64,000 nt of DNA from an uncultured Chryseobacterium sp. (GTDB lineage Bacteria; Bacteroidota; Bacteroidia; Flavobacteriales; Weeksellaceae): positions 1 through 64,000 of the forward strand of contig CAJYWD010000011.1 in assembly GCA_913778505.1 (NCBI GenBank), given 5' to 3'. Both the position numbers and the translations under genes were made by a program. The notes under the pieces are model-generated. The model saw nothing but the letters and a program-made list of their open reading frames with translations, ran no database searches and was not told the origin of the DNA. Shown here one piece after another: positions 39,819-50,476 of the stretch (position 1 is the first letter of the stretch; each line of letters starts with the position of its first letter).

Positions 39819-40142
39819 CTATCTGCTCACAGGACCTTCGTGGGACTCATCCTCGGAAAGGTCTGTTTTAGGAGTCGTATCGTTTTGATAATCGATCTTC
39901 TGCTTTTCAGCCAGCGGGTTGTAATCCTGCGCAGACTGCTTCACTTTCTCGATTTCACGTTTGATTTCGGAAACTGGATTATCCGCTTCCTTCATAATTT
40001 CGGTTTTGATGTCTTCCACGGCGCCACGCATCTTGCGCACACCCTGGCCCAGGCCGCGGGCAATCTCCGGCAGTTTATCCGGACCGAACAATACGACAAT
40101 CGCCAGTGCAATCACCAGCATTTCTCCTAGACTCAATTCCAT
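39819..40142 (-). CDS. tatA: Twin-arginine translocase TatA/TatB family subunit
   Basis: 'MELSLGEMLVIALAIVVLFGPDKLPEIARGLGQGVRKMRGAVEDIKTEI'. Confidence 0.92.
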   Translation of the reverse strand: MELSLGEMLVIALAIVVLFGPDKLPEIARGLGQGVRKMRGAVEDIKTEIMKEADNPVSEIKREIEKVKQSAQDYNPLAEKQKIDYQNDTTPKTDLSEDESHEGPVSR

Positions 40143-40229
40143 GCAACAAAATTAAGAAAGATTATGTTTCTAATGCACACCTCTATATCATAATTTTATC
40201 ACAAAAGAAAGAATCTTGATTATTAATCC

Positions 40230-41447
40230 TCACGACTTCTTTGCTTTAAAACTAATGTAAACAAAATAAATACTCACCGCAAACAGTAGAAATGCCAGAA
40301 AAAACGGGGCACCCGGAAAGAGGAACGGCGCATCCTTATGGGTAAAATAGTAGAACAGCTGCGTCATCATCGGCGGCCCAATGATGGAGGTAGCGCTCAT
40401 CAGACTCGTCAGTGCGCCCTGCAGCTCGCCCTGCTCGTTAGACGGAATATTTCTGGTAATGATGGACTGCAGCGCAGGGCCACAGATCCCGCCCAAACAG
40501 TAAGGAATGGTGAAGGCCAGCATCATCCAACCTTCGGTGGCAAATGCGTACAGCAGCATCCCGATAGCATATAAAAGCAAACCGTAAAGGACACTTTTCT
40601 CATCACCTAGTTTCGGATTGATCCAGCGGATCAGCACACCCTGCACCAGACCCACCATCAGACCTACGACGCCCAGCGAGATTCCCACCATCCTCTCGTC
40701 CCAGCTGAAGCGGTACATGGTATAGAAACTCCAGTTGCTCTGCACGGCGTGTCCACCAATGTAAATCAGGATCAAGGCCGTAGTGAGGGCAGAAATTTCG
40801 GGATGTTTTTTCAGGAATTTGAAGGATCCGACAGGATTGGCGCGTTTCCAGTCCAGGTTGCGGCGGTTTTCTTTCGGCAGGCTTTCCGGCAAGATAAAAT
40901 AACCATAAATAAAGTTGATCATACACAGCGCAGCCGCGGCATAAAACGGCACCCTTGAGCCATAATGACCAAGCACACCGCCCAGTACAGGACCAATGAT
41001 AAAGCCGATCCCAAATGCCGCGCCTATCAGTCCAAAATTCTTTGCGCGGTCACTGTCCGTAGAGATATCCGCAATGTAGGCACTGGCCGTGGTCACGCTG
41101 GCTCCCGTAATACCGGCAATAATCCGCCCTGCAAAAAGCCACCAGATATTTGGCGACAATGCCAGGAAAATATAATCCACAGAAAACCCGAACAGGGACA
41201 ACAGGATAATCGGTCGTCTGCCGTACTTGTCGCTCAGGTTGCCCACCAGCGGGGAGAACACAAACTGGATGAAGGCATACGCAAAACTCAGCCAGCCCCC
41301 ATATTTAGCGGCCTCACTGATATCCGCGTGGATCAGTTCCTCTATCAGTTTCGGAACCACGGGAATAATGATGCCCCAACCCGTGATATCAATCAACAAT
41401 GTGATGAATATAAAGCCAATAGCCGCTGATTTCTGATTCTGTTTCAC
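40230..41447 (-). CDS. TCR/Tet-family MFS transporter
   Basis: 12-TM pattern; motif A '[19 protein letters not shown]'; '[23 protein letters not shown]', '[19 protein letters not shown]'; GTG start. Confidence 0.92.
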   Translation of the reverse strand: MKQNQKSAAIGFIFITLLIDITGWGIIIPVVPKLIEELIHADISEAAKYGGWLSFAYAFIQFVFSPLVGNLSDKYGRRPIILLSLFGFSVDYIFLALSPNIWWLFAGRIIAGITGASVTTASAYIADISTDSDRAKNFGLIGAAFGIGFIIGPVLGGVLGHYGSRVPFYAAAALCMINFIYGYFILPESLPKENRRNLDWKRANPVGSFKFLKKHPEISALTTALILIYIGGHAVQSNWSFYTMYRFSWDERMVGISLGVVGLMVGLVQGVLIRWINPKLGDEKSVLYGLLLYAIGMLLYAFATEGWMMLAFTIPYCLGGICGPALQSIITRNIPSNEQGELQGALTSLMSATSIIGPPMMTQLFYYFTHKDAPFLFPGAPFFLAFLLFAVSIYFVYISFKAKKS

Positions 41448-43174
41448 AAGTAATTTATTTCTTTTTCTGTCGTGTGCGAAGATACAGAGAATTGCGAAAC
41501 TATGCGCAAAGCTGTTTTTTCATTCGTTTTTTTTAGAAAATCTTGTGGTCTGATTCCGTTAAGCTCATAGAAAATATTTGAAAAACTCTGCCTATTGCTA
41601 AAGCCGGAAGACTCTGCAATGTCTTCTACAGAATATTTTCGCCACTTACCTTCAAGCATTTTTTGGGTAGCATATTTTATTCTTAGTTGGTTGATGTAGG
41701 CGTTGAAATTATTTCCTGTTGTTTCATTAATGAACTGTGATAGATATGACGTATTGGTTCCGAATTGCACCGCCATTTTTCCGGCAGTGATGCCTTTTGC
41801 CAAGAATCCTTTTGTTTTCTCAAATTCCAGAAATTGTTTTTGCAATTCCCTAATTAATTTCGGATCTAACTTAGAATCTCTTTTAGGTGATACTTTTTCA
41901 TTTTTTTCTTCAGCAGTGGGTTCAGAAGTCATTTTCTGTATTAGTTCGTCATAATTTTTTTGGATTTTCATTTTGCATTTAGACCTCTGATAGAGAAAGT
42001 AGCCGAGTACAAAAATAATAATGGCGCTGCTAACCAACAGAAATCTCACGTACGAATTGCTATGTTCCAAACTTGTTTTTGCTTCCAGTAAAACTTTGGT
42101 ACCATAATCTTTGTGGATCCGTGTGGATAGATATTTGAAATCATTGGCGATGTACCTATCAGCTTTTAGAAGTTGTTTTGTGTAATATAATTCTTCTTTA
42201 GGATCATTTTGTTTTTTATAGTAATTGATTAACTCCTCATAATTTTTCCTGATCTCTGGAAGGATGAATTGGTGCTTATTGAAAATAGAATCTACTTTTT
42301 TATAATTTTCCAGTGCCAAGCCAACTTTACCTAAATTTTGGTAGCATTGTCCTTTGTAAAAATAAGCTACAGATACCCAAGTAAAGTCGTTTATTTTTTT
42401 TAGACCAACAAGAGAGTTTTGAAAATTTGTGATAGCATCTTTATATCTTTTCTGGTGAAAATGCGAAACGCCTTCTGATTTTTCAAAATAAGTCTTCTCA
42501 AGGTAATAAAACTGGTCTTTTGGGGTCTTCATAAAACCTTCATTTATTAATCTGTCTGCTTCTTTGTATTTTCCAACAGCTTGATAGCAAACAATCATCT
42601 GATGTATTGTGTTGAGATATCCTTTTGTATTATTCTTAATGAGATTAGGATGTATTTTGGCTCTTGTATTTGGTTCGAAATAATTGTAACATTCTTTGAA
42701 AATAGGCAATGCTTCCTGATAATAACCCAAATAACTTTTGACCACACCAATATGGTAGAGATTTTCAAATTTAATAAAAGGGTCTTTTGCTTTCTTTGTA
42801 TAGTGATATGCTGTAAGATACTGATCTAAAGCAAGTTGAAATTTTCTACTACCATAATAAATAGTTCCTTTTCCTAGAATAGAGTATCCCAACAAATCTT
42901 CATCCTTTGACATCCGCGCGGCAGCCATAGCACTGTCTGCATACAAAAGTTTTTTATCAGAAGAAAAGTGAGTAGCATCATCATAAGCTTGGAAAAGCTC
43001 CGCATAATTCTTTTCACCCTTAGCAGTAGATATAGCTAAGTTTAGGTAGTTAAAAGCTTGTGGATCATTTCCTTCGTATTGCCAGTACTTTTTTCGCAAT
43101 TCGGAATAGACGTCTTGTGCGTGTAAAATTGAAAATAAGAAAATAGAGAAAACTCCAAAAAATTTCTTGCTCAT
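41444..43174 (-). CDS. Membrane-anchored TPR protein with C-terminal AraC-type HTH
   Basis: Start set at [23 protein letters not shown] repeats; TM '[18 protein letters not shown]'; HTH '[38 protein letters not shown]...[33 protein letters not shown]'. Confidence 0.92.
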   Translation of the reverse strand: MSKKFFGVFSIFLFSILHAQDVYSELRKKYWQYEGNDPQAFNYLNLAISTAKGEKNYAELFQAYDDATHFSSDKKLLYADSAMAAARMSKDEDLLGYSILGKGTIYYGSRKFQLALDQYLTAYHYTKKAKDPFIKFENLYHIGVVKSYLGYYQEALPIFKECYNYFEPNTRAKIHPNLIKNNTKGYLNTIHQMIVCYQAVGKYKEADRLINEGFMKTPKDQFYYLEKTYFEKSEGVSHFHQKRYKDAITNFQNSLVGLKKINDFTWVSVAYFYKGQCYQNLGKVGLALENYKKVDSIFNKHQFILPEIRKNYEELINYYKKQNDPKEELYYTKQLLKADRYIANDFKYLSTRIHKDYGTKVLLEAKTSLEHSNSYVRFLLVSSAIIIFVLGYFLYQRSKCKMKIQKNYDELIQKMTSEPTAEEKNEKVSPKRDSKLDPKLIRELQKQFLEFEKTKGFLAKGITAGKMAVQFGTNTSYLSQFINETTGNNFNAYINQLRIKYATQKMLEGKWRKYSVEDIAESSGFSNRQSFSNIFYELNGIRPQDFLKKTNEKTALRIVSQFSVSSHTTEKEINYL

Positions 43175-43360
43175 TTGTGTGTTCCGATAAAAAATAATCT
43201 GCCAAAAATATAGAAAAACTGGCAATAACAAACTCACTTTTAAAAATAAATTCCTATTAATTATAGAGTAACAAAGCTCTAACCATAAGACACTTACAAT
43301 GAGACAGTGTAAAGATTTATAAATTTTTACGTTAAGATTTATAAATCCGCCCCACTACTT

Positions 43361-43392
43361 TTTGCGGTTACTGTAGCATCATTCTACATTTG
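43361..43392 (+). promoter_or_regulatory. Bacteroidetes promoter TTTG-N20-TACATTTG
   Basis: TTTG 43361-43364 and TACATTTG 43385-43392, 20-bp spacing, 54 bp before ATG 43447. Confidence 0.7.
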
Positions 43393-43446
43393 TCAGATCA
43401 AAATGCAACATTTCTGGCCAGAAATTACTGTAAAAACACTTATCAA

Positions 43447-43653
43447 ATGAAACCTATAACTATCACTATTTTATTAATTCTAGCCAGCTTATGTCAAATC
43501 TCTTGTAGAGAGTCAGAAGAACATTTTTCTGTAAAATCTTTCGAAAATAAACAGGGAAAATCATCAAAATTTAAGAAAGATACTAATTCAATTGAACAAA
43601 ACCCTCCAAAAGATCCTCCAATAAGAGGACACGGCTGGAGAAAAAGAAATTGA
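43447..43653 (+). CDS. Small lipoprotein with Pro-rich, basic C-terminal tail
   Basis: MKPITITILLILASLCQISC lipobox; tail 'NPPKDPPIRGHGWRKRN'. Start set downstream of the promoter. Confidence 0.75.
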   Translation: MKPITITILLILASLCQISCRESEEHFSVKSFENKQGKSSKFKKDTNSIEQNPPKDPPIRGHGWRKRN

Positions 43654-43738
43654 TTTGTCATCAGCTAGATTGTAGTTGGTAACGCAAAAAAGTAGATATA
43701 GTAATACTATAATAATTTTTAAACAAATTTTTAAAACA

Positions 43739-44902
43739 ATGAGAAAAACAATTTATTCGATTTTAGCTCTCGGGCTCGTGATTGGTTCTACGCTAACGTC
43801 TTGTAGTGCTGAAGACCGAAATAGTGATTTTGCAAACAATGCAGAGAATCAATCTGTCTTAAGTAAAAGTGATGTAATCAATGCGCCTTTGGCAAAACAA
43901 CTCCAATATAAGAAATACTATTTACAAAAAGCAGGAAAAGTAATTAGAGAATTAGGCATCTCAACGGATGATCTAGTTCAACTATCCATACAATCTGAAG
44001 CAAAAGGTCAACAAGAAAAAACATTTCTTTTAAAAGATGTTGTAACACTTGCCAAATCAAGGAAGCAAAATATCACAACTGATTTGTCAAAAACTATCAA
44101 TCAATTAAATAATGCATTTAAAGGAATTGATGGTAGAGATTATGAAATCTCAATTTATATTCCATTTGCAGAAAAGTTGGAAACATTTAGAAAAGGCACC
44201 TCTAATAAAGCTGCGAATAATGATATTTTTATTTTTGAAGGTGAAGAAAAATCAGAGCAACAATATTTTGAGGGATATATTCTGAACGAAGATGGAAATT
44301 ATGTATCATACGAACAACTAATAAATGAGCAAATGGCAGAAGAGTTAGGAACACAAGGTAAAAATGTCGCTGTCATAGGTATTCAAGATGTTCAAATAAT
44401 TACCTCACCTCAAGGTCCTGCAACAACAAATAAGAAATCTTTTAGATTAGGCAATACTGTTATTAAACAACATAAGGAATCTTGGGTAGCCGGTAAGTCT
44501 GACATAGCTATTCAAATGTACAAGTATGAGAATGGGACACTCAATAAAATTAATCTCATCAATAGTAATACTTTTGGTGAAAACGAATATATTTTCAGAC
44601 AGTTCTCTAGAAAGGAAATAAAAGATCAAACAACTGTAAATCTGGAATATTTGCCACTTGTTGCTGATATAGATGTAACAGCATCTGTTTACAACAATTC
44701 ACGATTTCCTTATGTTATATATGAAGCTGACTCTTGGCCTGTTACAAAAAGAGAAATAAAATTCACGTTACCTAATGGTCAAACACAGAAAATTACTTTT
44801 GGCTCTTCTGATATGGAATACTATCACAGCAATTATCATGACGTTAAAATCACACCTTATAATGACAATGCAGGAATTAGATTTAACACACTTTTTAAAT
44901 AA
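43739..44902 (+). CDS. Hypothetical lipoprotein
   Basis: MRKTIYSILALGLVIGSTLTSCSAED lipobox; 387 aa, no family recognised. Confidence 0.82.
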   Translation: MRKTIYSILALGLVIGSTLTSCSAEDRNSDFANNAENQSVLSKSDVINAPLAKQLQYKKYYLQKAGKVIRELGISTDDLVQLSIQSEAKGQQEKTFLLKDVVTLAKSRKQNITTDLSKTINQLNNAFKGIDGRDYEISIYIPFAEKLETFRKGTSNKAANNDIFIFEGEEKSEQQYFEGYILNEDGNYVSYEQLINEQMAEELGTQGKNVAVIGIQDVQIITSPQGPATTNKKSFRLGNTVIKQHKESWVAGKSDIAIQMYKYENGTLNKINLINSNTFGENEYIFRQFSRKEIKDQTTVNLEYLPLVADIDVTASVYNNSRFPYVIYEADSWPVTKREIKFTLPNGQTQKITFGSSDMEYYHSNYHDVKITPYNDNAGIRFNTLFK

Positions 44903-44911
44903 TAAATTTCT

Positions 44912-45583
44912 ATGAAAAAGATTATAGTGATATTATCAATCACTAGTTCAATTTTCTGTTTCGCTCAACAAGAGCGAAACAGGAAATTTCAGTTATCTGC
45001 AGGGGCAGAATACAGAATAACACCTTTTAATTTTAAGAGCACGTATGACGGTGCATTCAGTAGCTCTTCTCCTATTAATTATAACAGAGATTTACAATTG
45101 TCTGGCCTGTCTGTCAACATAGGTCTCGAATGGTTTTTCCTGAGCAAGACTAGCTTTGGTATCGTACAATCTTTCCGATATGACGAGATCTACTATCCCG
45201 CAAGATATGATGACCCCAACTTAACTATCACCAGACCTGTTTCCGGACTAATATATGATACAGAATTGCAGGTGAAGCATTACATACCTCTGAAAAATGG
45301 TGATAAACTGTTTGCAAATATTGGCTTCAATCTAATGAACAGAAATACAAGTTATACAACAAATTATAAACAAACTCTTGATGATGGAAGCACATTTGGC
45401 GTGCTCACCACAAATTGGTTTAACTTCAATGCTTATAAAATAGGTGTTGGGTATCAATATAAAAATCTACAGATTGGCGCTGGTCTATATGTGGTAGACA
45501 ATCCATCTGCATTTGTAGACTCCGGTACTTCTACAATGGGTATTCCATACTTTAAATTAAATTATGTTCTCGGCTCATTCTAA
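44912..45583 (+). CDS. Outer-membrane beta-barrel protein
   Basis: Signal peptide MKKIIVILSITSSIFCFAQ; alternating aromatic strands; aromatic-rich end 'GIPYFKLNYVLGSF'. Confidence 0.8.
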   Translation: MKKIIVILSITSSIFCFAQQERNRKFQLSAGAEYRITPFNFKSTYDGAFSSSSPINYNRDLQLSGLSVNIGLEWFFLSKTSFGIVQSFRYDEIYYPARYDDPNLTITRPVSGLIYDTELQVKHYIPLKNGDKLFANIGFNLMNRNTSYTTNYKQTLDDGSTFGVLTTNWFNFNAYKIGVGYQYKNLQIGAGLYVVDNPSAFVDSGTSTMGIPYFKLNYVLGSF

Positions 45584-45660
45584 AAAAGAGAGGCCGGATT
45601 TTATTCAAATACGTTTGACGGTTTCCTTCTCAAATAAATAATTGTTTTTAAATCAAAAGT

Positions 45661-46135
45661 TTGATAGGTCGCTCCTACGGAGCTTTGCTTGGGCGCGTTG
45701 CATCTTTGCTATTAACAGTAGATCCCGATGGGATCAATGCACCGTCATCAAGCATTTTTTCATTGTAACACGAACGATTTTCTGACAAGATTAAAATATA
45801 ATGATAGCACTGAAAATTTGGCCGAATAACTACTCCGTCAGGAGTTCCTGTCAATAGGATAATCAATGTGATAGCATAAGCTCCGTAGATGCGACCTTTC
45901 AACAAGAATTAATATGATAGCATCCAAAAAGTGGCAGAATGAATGCTCCGATAGGAGTTTTCTGTTAATAGATAAACCGCTCTGGCTGCGCAAAGCTCCG
46001 TAGGAGCGACCTTTCGACAAAATTGAAATATCATACTAGAATTAAAAATGGGCAGAATGAATGCTCCGATAGGAGTTTTCTGTTAATAGATAAACCGCTC
46101 TATCTGCGCAAAGCTCCGTAGGAGCGACCTTCCGA
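45661..46135. repeat. Cluster of about 120-bp repeats with paired hairpins (GCTCCGTAGGAGC / GCTCCGATAGGAGT), one copy inverted
   Basis: Near-identical units at about 45932-46020 and 46050-46135, a diverged copy at about 45820-45900, and an inverted copy at 45667-45740 (gctcctacggagctttgc...gatcccgatgggatc). Confidence 0.88.
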
Positions 46136-46160
46136 TAATTCATTCAAAGAGATCAGAACA

Positions 46161-46361
46161 TATTACGAAGTGCCGCTGATGCATTACAAAACATCGATGA
46201 TCCATTTCGATGAACCCTCGATTCATTACGATAACACTTTGATTCATTACGATAAGGCTTTGATTGGTTACGATGGATTAATGATTCACTACGATGAGAC
46301 GTTGATTCATTACAATGAGGCGTTGAAGCATTACGATGAGCCATTGAAGCATTACGATGAA
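46161..46361. repeat. 21-bp tandem repeat array, about 9.5 units
   Basis: Units such as GATGAGACGTTGATTCATTAC, AATGAGGCGTTGAAGCATTAC, GATGAGCCATTGAAGCATTAC in unbroken 21-bp phase. Confidence 0.92.
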
Positions 46362-46476
46362 GTAAATTCACTGAATTTCAGATAAATACAATCATTTTTT
46401 CATTTTTTAAAAAAAATGATTGGTTTGATGATAAAAAAATTATAATTTAGAATCATCAACTTCAAACACAATTGCG

Positions 46477-47169
46477 ATGAAAAAAAATCCTGTTATTCGG
46501 GAGTTCCATCTCACCGACGCCGTCTTGAAACAAAAAGCGGATGAATTTATCAACCTTCTTGACCGTGATATTGCAGAATTCGCAGACCGGGGCTACACTC
46601 CAGAAAAGAAAGCCGAATTGATTGATGCACGCAACGCCGTGGAAGCCTTTCCCTCTGATGAACAGCTGGAGGCGATCAAGGTAGAACTCACCGAGCAAAA
46701 AGACCGCGCCCGGAGTGCATTGGAAAAAAGCATGCGCACCATCCTGAACATGGCAGAGAATGCCTTCGGCTTCGGCAGTGCCAAGCACAGGGAATTCGGC
46801 GCTTCTGATGTAAGCCGTCAGCCCGATGCAGAGCTGGTCCGCAACGCAAGGATTATGTCTGCAACGGCGGAGAAATATCTGAAAAACCTTGCAAGTGAAG
46901 GTCTGACAGCCGATAAAATCGATACCCTGATAGCACAGCGCGACACGCTGGATCTGGCACTGGATGCCCAGGCCAAAGGCATATCGGACCGGGATGTGGC
47001 CACGGAAGACCGCATAGAAGTGCTGAATGCCCTGTACAGATTGATCACGAAATACGCGGGGATCGGACAGGACATCTTCTTAGAAACCGACGAAGCGAAG
47101 TACAATGATTACGTGATCTATGATACGCCAAGCGGCCTGCCGGAGGAGACGCCGCCGCCAGTGATTTAA
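46477..47169 (+). CDS. Uncharacterised helical protein
   Basis: 230 aa, charged and Ala/Leu-rich ('DAVLKQKADEFINLLDRDIAEFADRGYTPEKKAELIDAR...'); good coding signal, followed by a strong terminator. Confidence 0.85.
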   Translation: MKKNPVIREFHLTDAVLKQKADEFINLLDRDIAEFADRGYTPEKKAELIDARNAVEAFPSDEQLEAIKVELTEQKDRARSALEKSMRTILNMAENAFGFGSAKHREFGASDVSRQPDAELVRNARIMSATAEKYLKNLASEGLTADKIDTLIAQRDTLDLALDAQAKGISDRDVATEDRIEVLNALYRLITKYAGIGQDIFLETDEAKYNDYVIYDTPSGLPEETPPPVI

Positions 47170-47228
47170 AATTTATGAATTGAGCTTTCATCATTTTGTG
47201 TTTTTTTATTTAATTATCAATTCATCCT

Positions 47229-47260
47229 TCCTGCAGACTAAGCTCTGCAGGATTTTTTTT
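47229..47260 (+). terminator. Rho-independent terminator
   Basis: TCCTGCAGA-ctaagc-TCTGCAGGA followed by TTTTTTTT. Confidence 0.92.
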
Positions 47261-47302
47261 GTTTACAGATCACGGCTCTGCGGCTTAATTTAACCACAAA
47301 AA

Positions 47303-47327
47303 AAAGCCCTCAATCACTTGAGAGCTT
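47303..47327 (-). terminator. Terminator of secDF
   Basis: AAAGCcCTCAA-tcac-TTGAGaGCTTT with a minus-strand T-run. Confidence 0.8.
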
Positions 47328-47347
47328 TCATTATATAATCGAAATAC

Positions 47348-50254
47348 TTACTTCACAATTTCTGCGTCGATAGAAGATTTTCCGGTAACTTTTTCCTCTT
47401 TTTTTCTTCCTCTCAGGAAGTCATAGGCCGTAGCCGATGCAATGAAGATGGATGAGTACGTACCGAATCCGATACCGATCAATAGACAGAACATGAATCC
47501 TCTCAGATTATCGCCTCCGAATATGAAGATCGCAAGAATCACCAGGATCGTAGTGAATGACGTGTTGAAGGTTCTACCAATGGTGCTGGAGATGGAATCA
47601 TCGAACAATCCGGCCAAAGTCAGGGCTTTCTTCTCACGCAGATATTCCCTGATTCTGTCGAAGATAATCACGGTATCATTGATGGAATAACCAATCACCG
47701 TCAGAATCGCTGCAATGAAATCCTGGTTGATCTCCATATTAAACGGCATCACTTTGTAGAATAATGAATAAACCCCAAGAATGACCACTGTATCGTGGAA
47801 GAGACCAGCAACTGCCCCGAGAGAGAACTGCCACTTGTCAAACCTTACCAGGATGTAGATGAAGATTCCGACCAGGGAAACAACGACAGCAAGGATACCG
47901 TGCGTGGTGATATCATCTGCCACAGTAGGTCCTACTTTGGTAGATGACACAATTCCTGCATGATCTTTCTCAGCAGATTTGAACTCTGACAAAGACATAT
48001 TAGCCGGAAGATCCTGTTTCACACCTTCGTAGATTTTCTGTTCAACGGTCTGGTCTGCTGCAAGAGATTCATCATCGATCAGATAATCTGTGGTGATTTT
48101 CAGTTGAGAAGCGTTACCAAACGTTTTCACTTCCACAGATTCGTTTTTCCCATCTGTAGTTTTCATGAGTTTGGCGATTCTTTCTTCTACGACATTGGCG
48201 TCCACAGATTTGTCGAATCTTACGACATAGTTTCGTCCACCCGTAAAGTCGATACCATATTTGAAACCGTTGATAGCGATGGATGCAATAGAAATCACCA
48301 TCAGGATGGCAGAAACAATATAAGACCATTTTCTTTTCCCGATGAAATCGATCCATGTATTTCTGAAAAGATTTTTAGTTGGTGCAGTCCAAACAGAAAG
48401 CGATTTACCTTTATTCAGTCTGTTGAAGATCATTACTCTCGAAAGCAGTACGGATGTGAACAAGGTCATAATCAAACCGATGATCAATGTCACGGCAAAA
48501 CCTTTGATCGGTCCTGTCCCGAATACATATAGTATAATTGCGGTAATCAACGTCGTTAAGTGACCATCGATGATCGCAGAAATAGCATGCTTGAAACCGT
48601 CTTTGTAAGCTTCCAGAATTCCTTTGCCACGGAAAAGCTCTTCCTTGGTCCTTTCGTAAATGATCACGTTCGCATCCACGGCCAGTGCCATTGACAGCAC
48701 GATACCGGCAATACCTGGCAATGTTAATGTAGCGTCAATAGAGTCCATGATCCCGAAGATATAGAACAAGTTGATGATCATCGCAATGACGGCATAAACC
48801 CCTGCTCCACCGTAGTAGAAAATGATATAGATAATGATAACTGCAAATGCAATAAGGAAAGACGTTACACCATCCTGGATAGACTCAGCTCCCAGTGAAG
48901 GTCCTACCACATCTGCCTGAACGATCTTGGCTCCGGCAGGCAATTTTCCTGCACCTAATACATCCACCAGATCTTTAGCTTCCTCCTGCGTAAAGTTTCC
49001 GGAGATCTGCGTTCTTCCGTTTGGAATCACTTCATTCACCATAGGCGCTGTATACACTCTGTTGTCTAGTGTTACGGCAACAACTTTACCTTTATTTTTC
49101 TCCGTCATGGCTTTCCAGTCGCGGGCACCATTGGAATCCATCTGCATATCTACCACAATTCTTCCCAACTGGTCATAGCTGATATTGGCAGATTCTACTG
49201 CACCATCTACCGGCGCTTTCTGGTTGATATTGCCACGGATGGCATACAATACAAGGCTGTTAGATGTATTAGTTTCCGGTTTGTAACCCCACATGAATTG
49301 GGTATACTTTAGATTGACCGGTCTGTTTTTGATGGCCAAGGCGCTGTTCAGAACCTTGTTTACCACTGCCGTGTCTGCCAGTTTAACATTGGCGATACCG
49401 CTTCCCGCTGCAGGACCAGACTGAAGCATGGCAATCAGATTGGTATTTTTTGCTACACCGATGGAATCCCCTTTAACTTTAATCAACTGATCCAGTTCAG
49501 AAAAATAAGGGTAAACTTCCGGAGCCATCTGCACTTCCCAGAATTGAAGTTTGGCAGATGTCGCCAACATTTTCTTCACCCTGTCGATATCTTTGATACC
49601 AGGCATCTCTACCAGGATTCTTCCTGTACCAGGAACACGCTGTACGTTGGGCTGCGTAACGCCCATCTTATCGATACGGGTTCTAAGCACTTCATAAGCC
49701 GTACCTACTGATGCTTCGATTTTTCTTCTGACAATATTTTTGACCTGATCGTCCGGTGTATTGAATTTGATCTCTGTAAGATTGGTATTCCCGAAAATTT
49801 CAGGATCTGCAAGCTTAAGGTTCGTACCTTTTTCTTTGTTTACCGCTTCAAACTGGGTAAAGAAATCCTCAATATACTGCTTGCTTGAGCTTTTCTGAGC
49901 CTGGTCTGTTCTGTTAAGCGCTTCAATCAAAACAGGGTTGGTAGAATAATTGCTCAAATCATTCACCAAATCTCTCTGATTGATTTCCAATAATACGTTG
50001 ATACCACCTTTAAGGTCCAACCCGAGCTTCATTTCTTTTTGTTTAGCAGACGTATAATCCAATTTGGTAAAACCGAGATTAAGCGTGTCTTTAGAAAGCC
50101 TGTCGAGTTCGGCTTGGTATTTCACCTGATTATTACCTGCAATAGCTCTAGCTTCCTTTTCTATCTTATTGGCATAGAAAGAAGGCAAAAGCTCATTGAG
50201 ACAAATCAGTCCAAGAACGATGGCAACTAGTGTAACGAGTCCTTTTCCTTGCAT
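47348..50254 (-). CDS. secDF: Protein translocase subunit SecDF (fused)
   Basis: 'LGLDLKGGINVLLEI', 'ALAVDANVIIYERTKEELFRGKG', 'GIDFTGGRNYVVRF', 'TVIGYSINDTVIIFDRIREYLRE'. Confidence 0.96.
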   Translation of the reverse strand: MQGKGLVTLVAIVLGLICLNELLPSFYANKIEKEARAIAGNNQVKYQAELDRLSKDTLNLGFTKLDYTSAKQKEMKLGLDLKGGINVLLEINQRDLVNDLSNYSTNPVLIEALNRTDQAQKSSSKQYIEDFFTQFEAVNKEKGTNLKLADPEIFGNTNLTEIKFNTPDDQVKNIVRRKIEASVGTAYEVLRTRIDKMGVTQPNVQRVPGTGRILVEMPGIKDIDRVKKMLATSAKLQFWEVQMAPEVYPYFSELDQLIKVKGDSIGVAKNTNLIAMLQSGPAAGSGIANVKLADTAVVNKVLNSALAIKNRPVNLKYTQFMWGYKPETNTSNSLVLYAIRGNINQKAPVDGAVESANISYDQLGRIVVDMQMDSNGARDWKAMTEKNKGKVVAVTLDNRVYTAPMVNEVIPNGRTQISGNFTQEEAKDLVDVLGAGKLPAGAKIVQADVVGPSLGAESIQDGVTSFLIAFAVIIIYIIFYYGGAGVYAVIAMIINLFYIFGIMDSIDATLTLPGIAGIVLSMALAVDANVIIYERTKEELFRGKGILEAYKDGFKHAISAIIDGHLTTLITAIILYVFGTGPIKGFAVTLIIGLIMTLFTSVLLSRVMIFNRLNKGKSLSVWTAPTKNLFRNTWIDFIGKRKWSYIVSAILMVISIASIAINGFKYGIDFTGGRNYVVRFDKSVDANVVEERIAKLMKTTDGKNESVEVKTFGNASQLKITTDYLIDDESLAADQTVEQKIYEGVKQDLPANMSLSEFKSAEKDHAGIVSSTKVGPTVADDITTHGILAVVVSLVGIFIYILVRFDKWQFSLGAVAGLFHDTVVILGVYSLFYKVMPFNMEINQDFIAAILTVIGYSINDTVIIFDRIREYLREKKALTLAGLFDDSISSTIGRTFNTSFTTILVILAIFIFGGDNLRGFMFCLLIGIGFGTYSSIFIASATAYDFLRGRKKEEKVTGKSSIDAEIVK

Positions 50255-50476
50255 TTTCTTACGATATATATAATTTTAGTCGGCAAATATAATGATTTCT
50301 GGCTTAAATAAGAATTTGAGAATGAGAAATATGAATATGAATCATGAAGCTCTAAATTTCTTTAAAGAATTAAAAAAATATCATTAAATAATTATCGAAA
50401 ACAGCGTCATAAATCGTCGTGATTGCAAAAGGCATATTATTTGGTTAAATTTTCTTATCACCTTAAAATCAATGTT

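Noticed and set aside
40965-41429. 154-aa plus-strand ORF antisense to the MFS transporter
   Set aside because: The opposite strand encodes a clear MFS with motif A; the antisense product has no domain character.
46161-46361. Possible CRISPR array or repeat protein gene
   Set aside because: Contiguous 21-bp units without spacers; only a GTG start without RBS for the plus-strand ORF and no signal for the minus-strand one.
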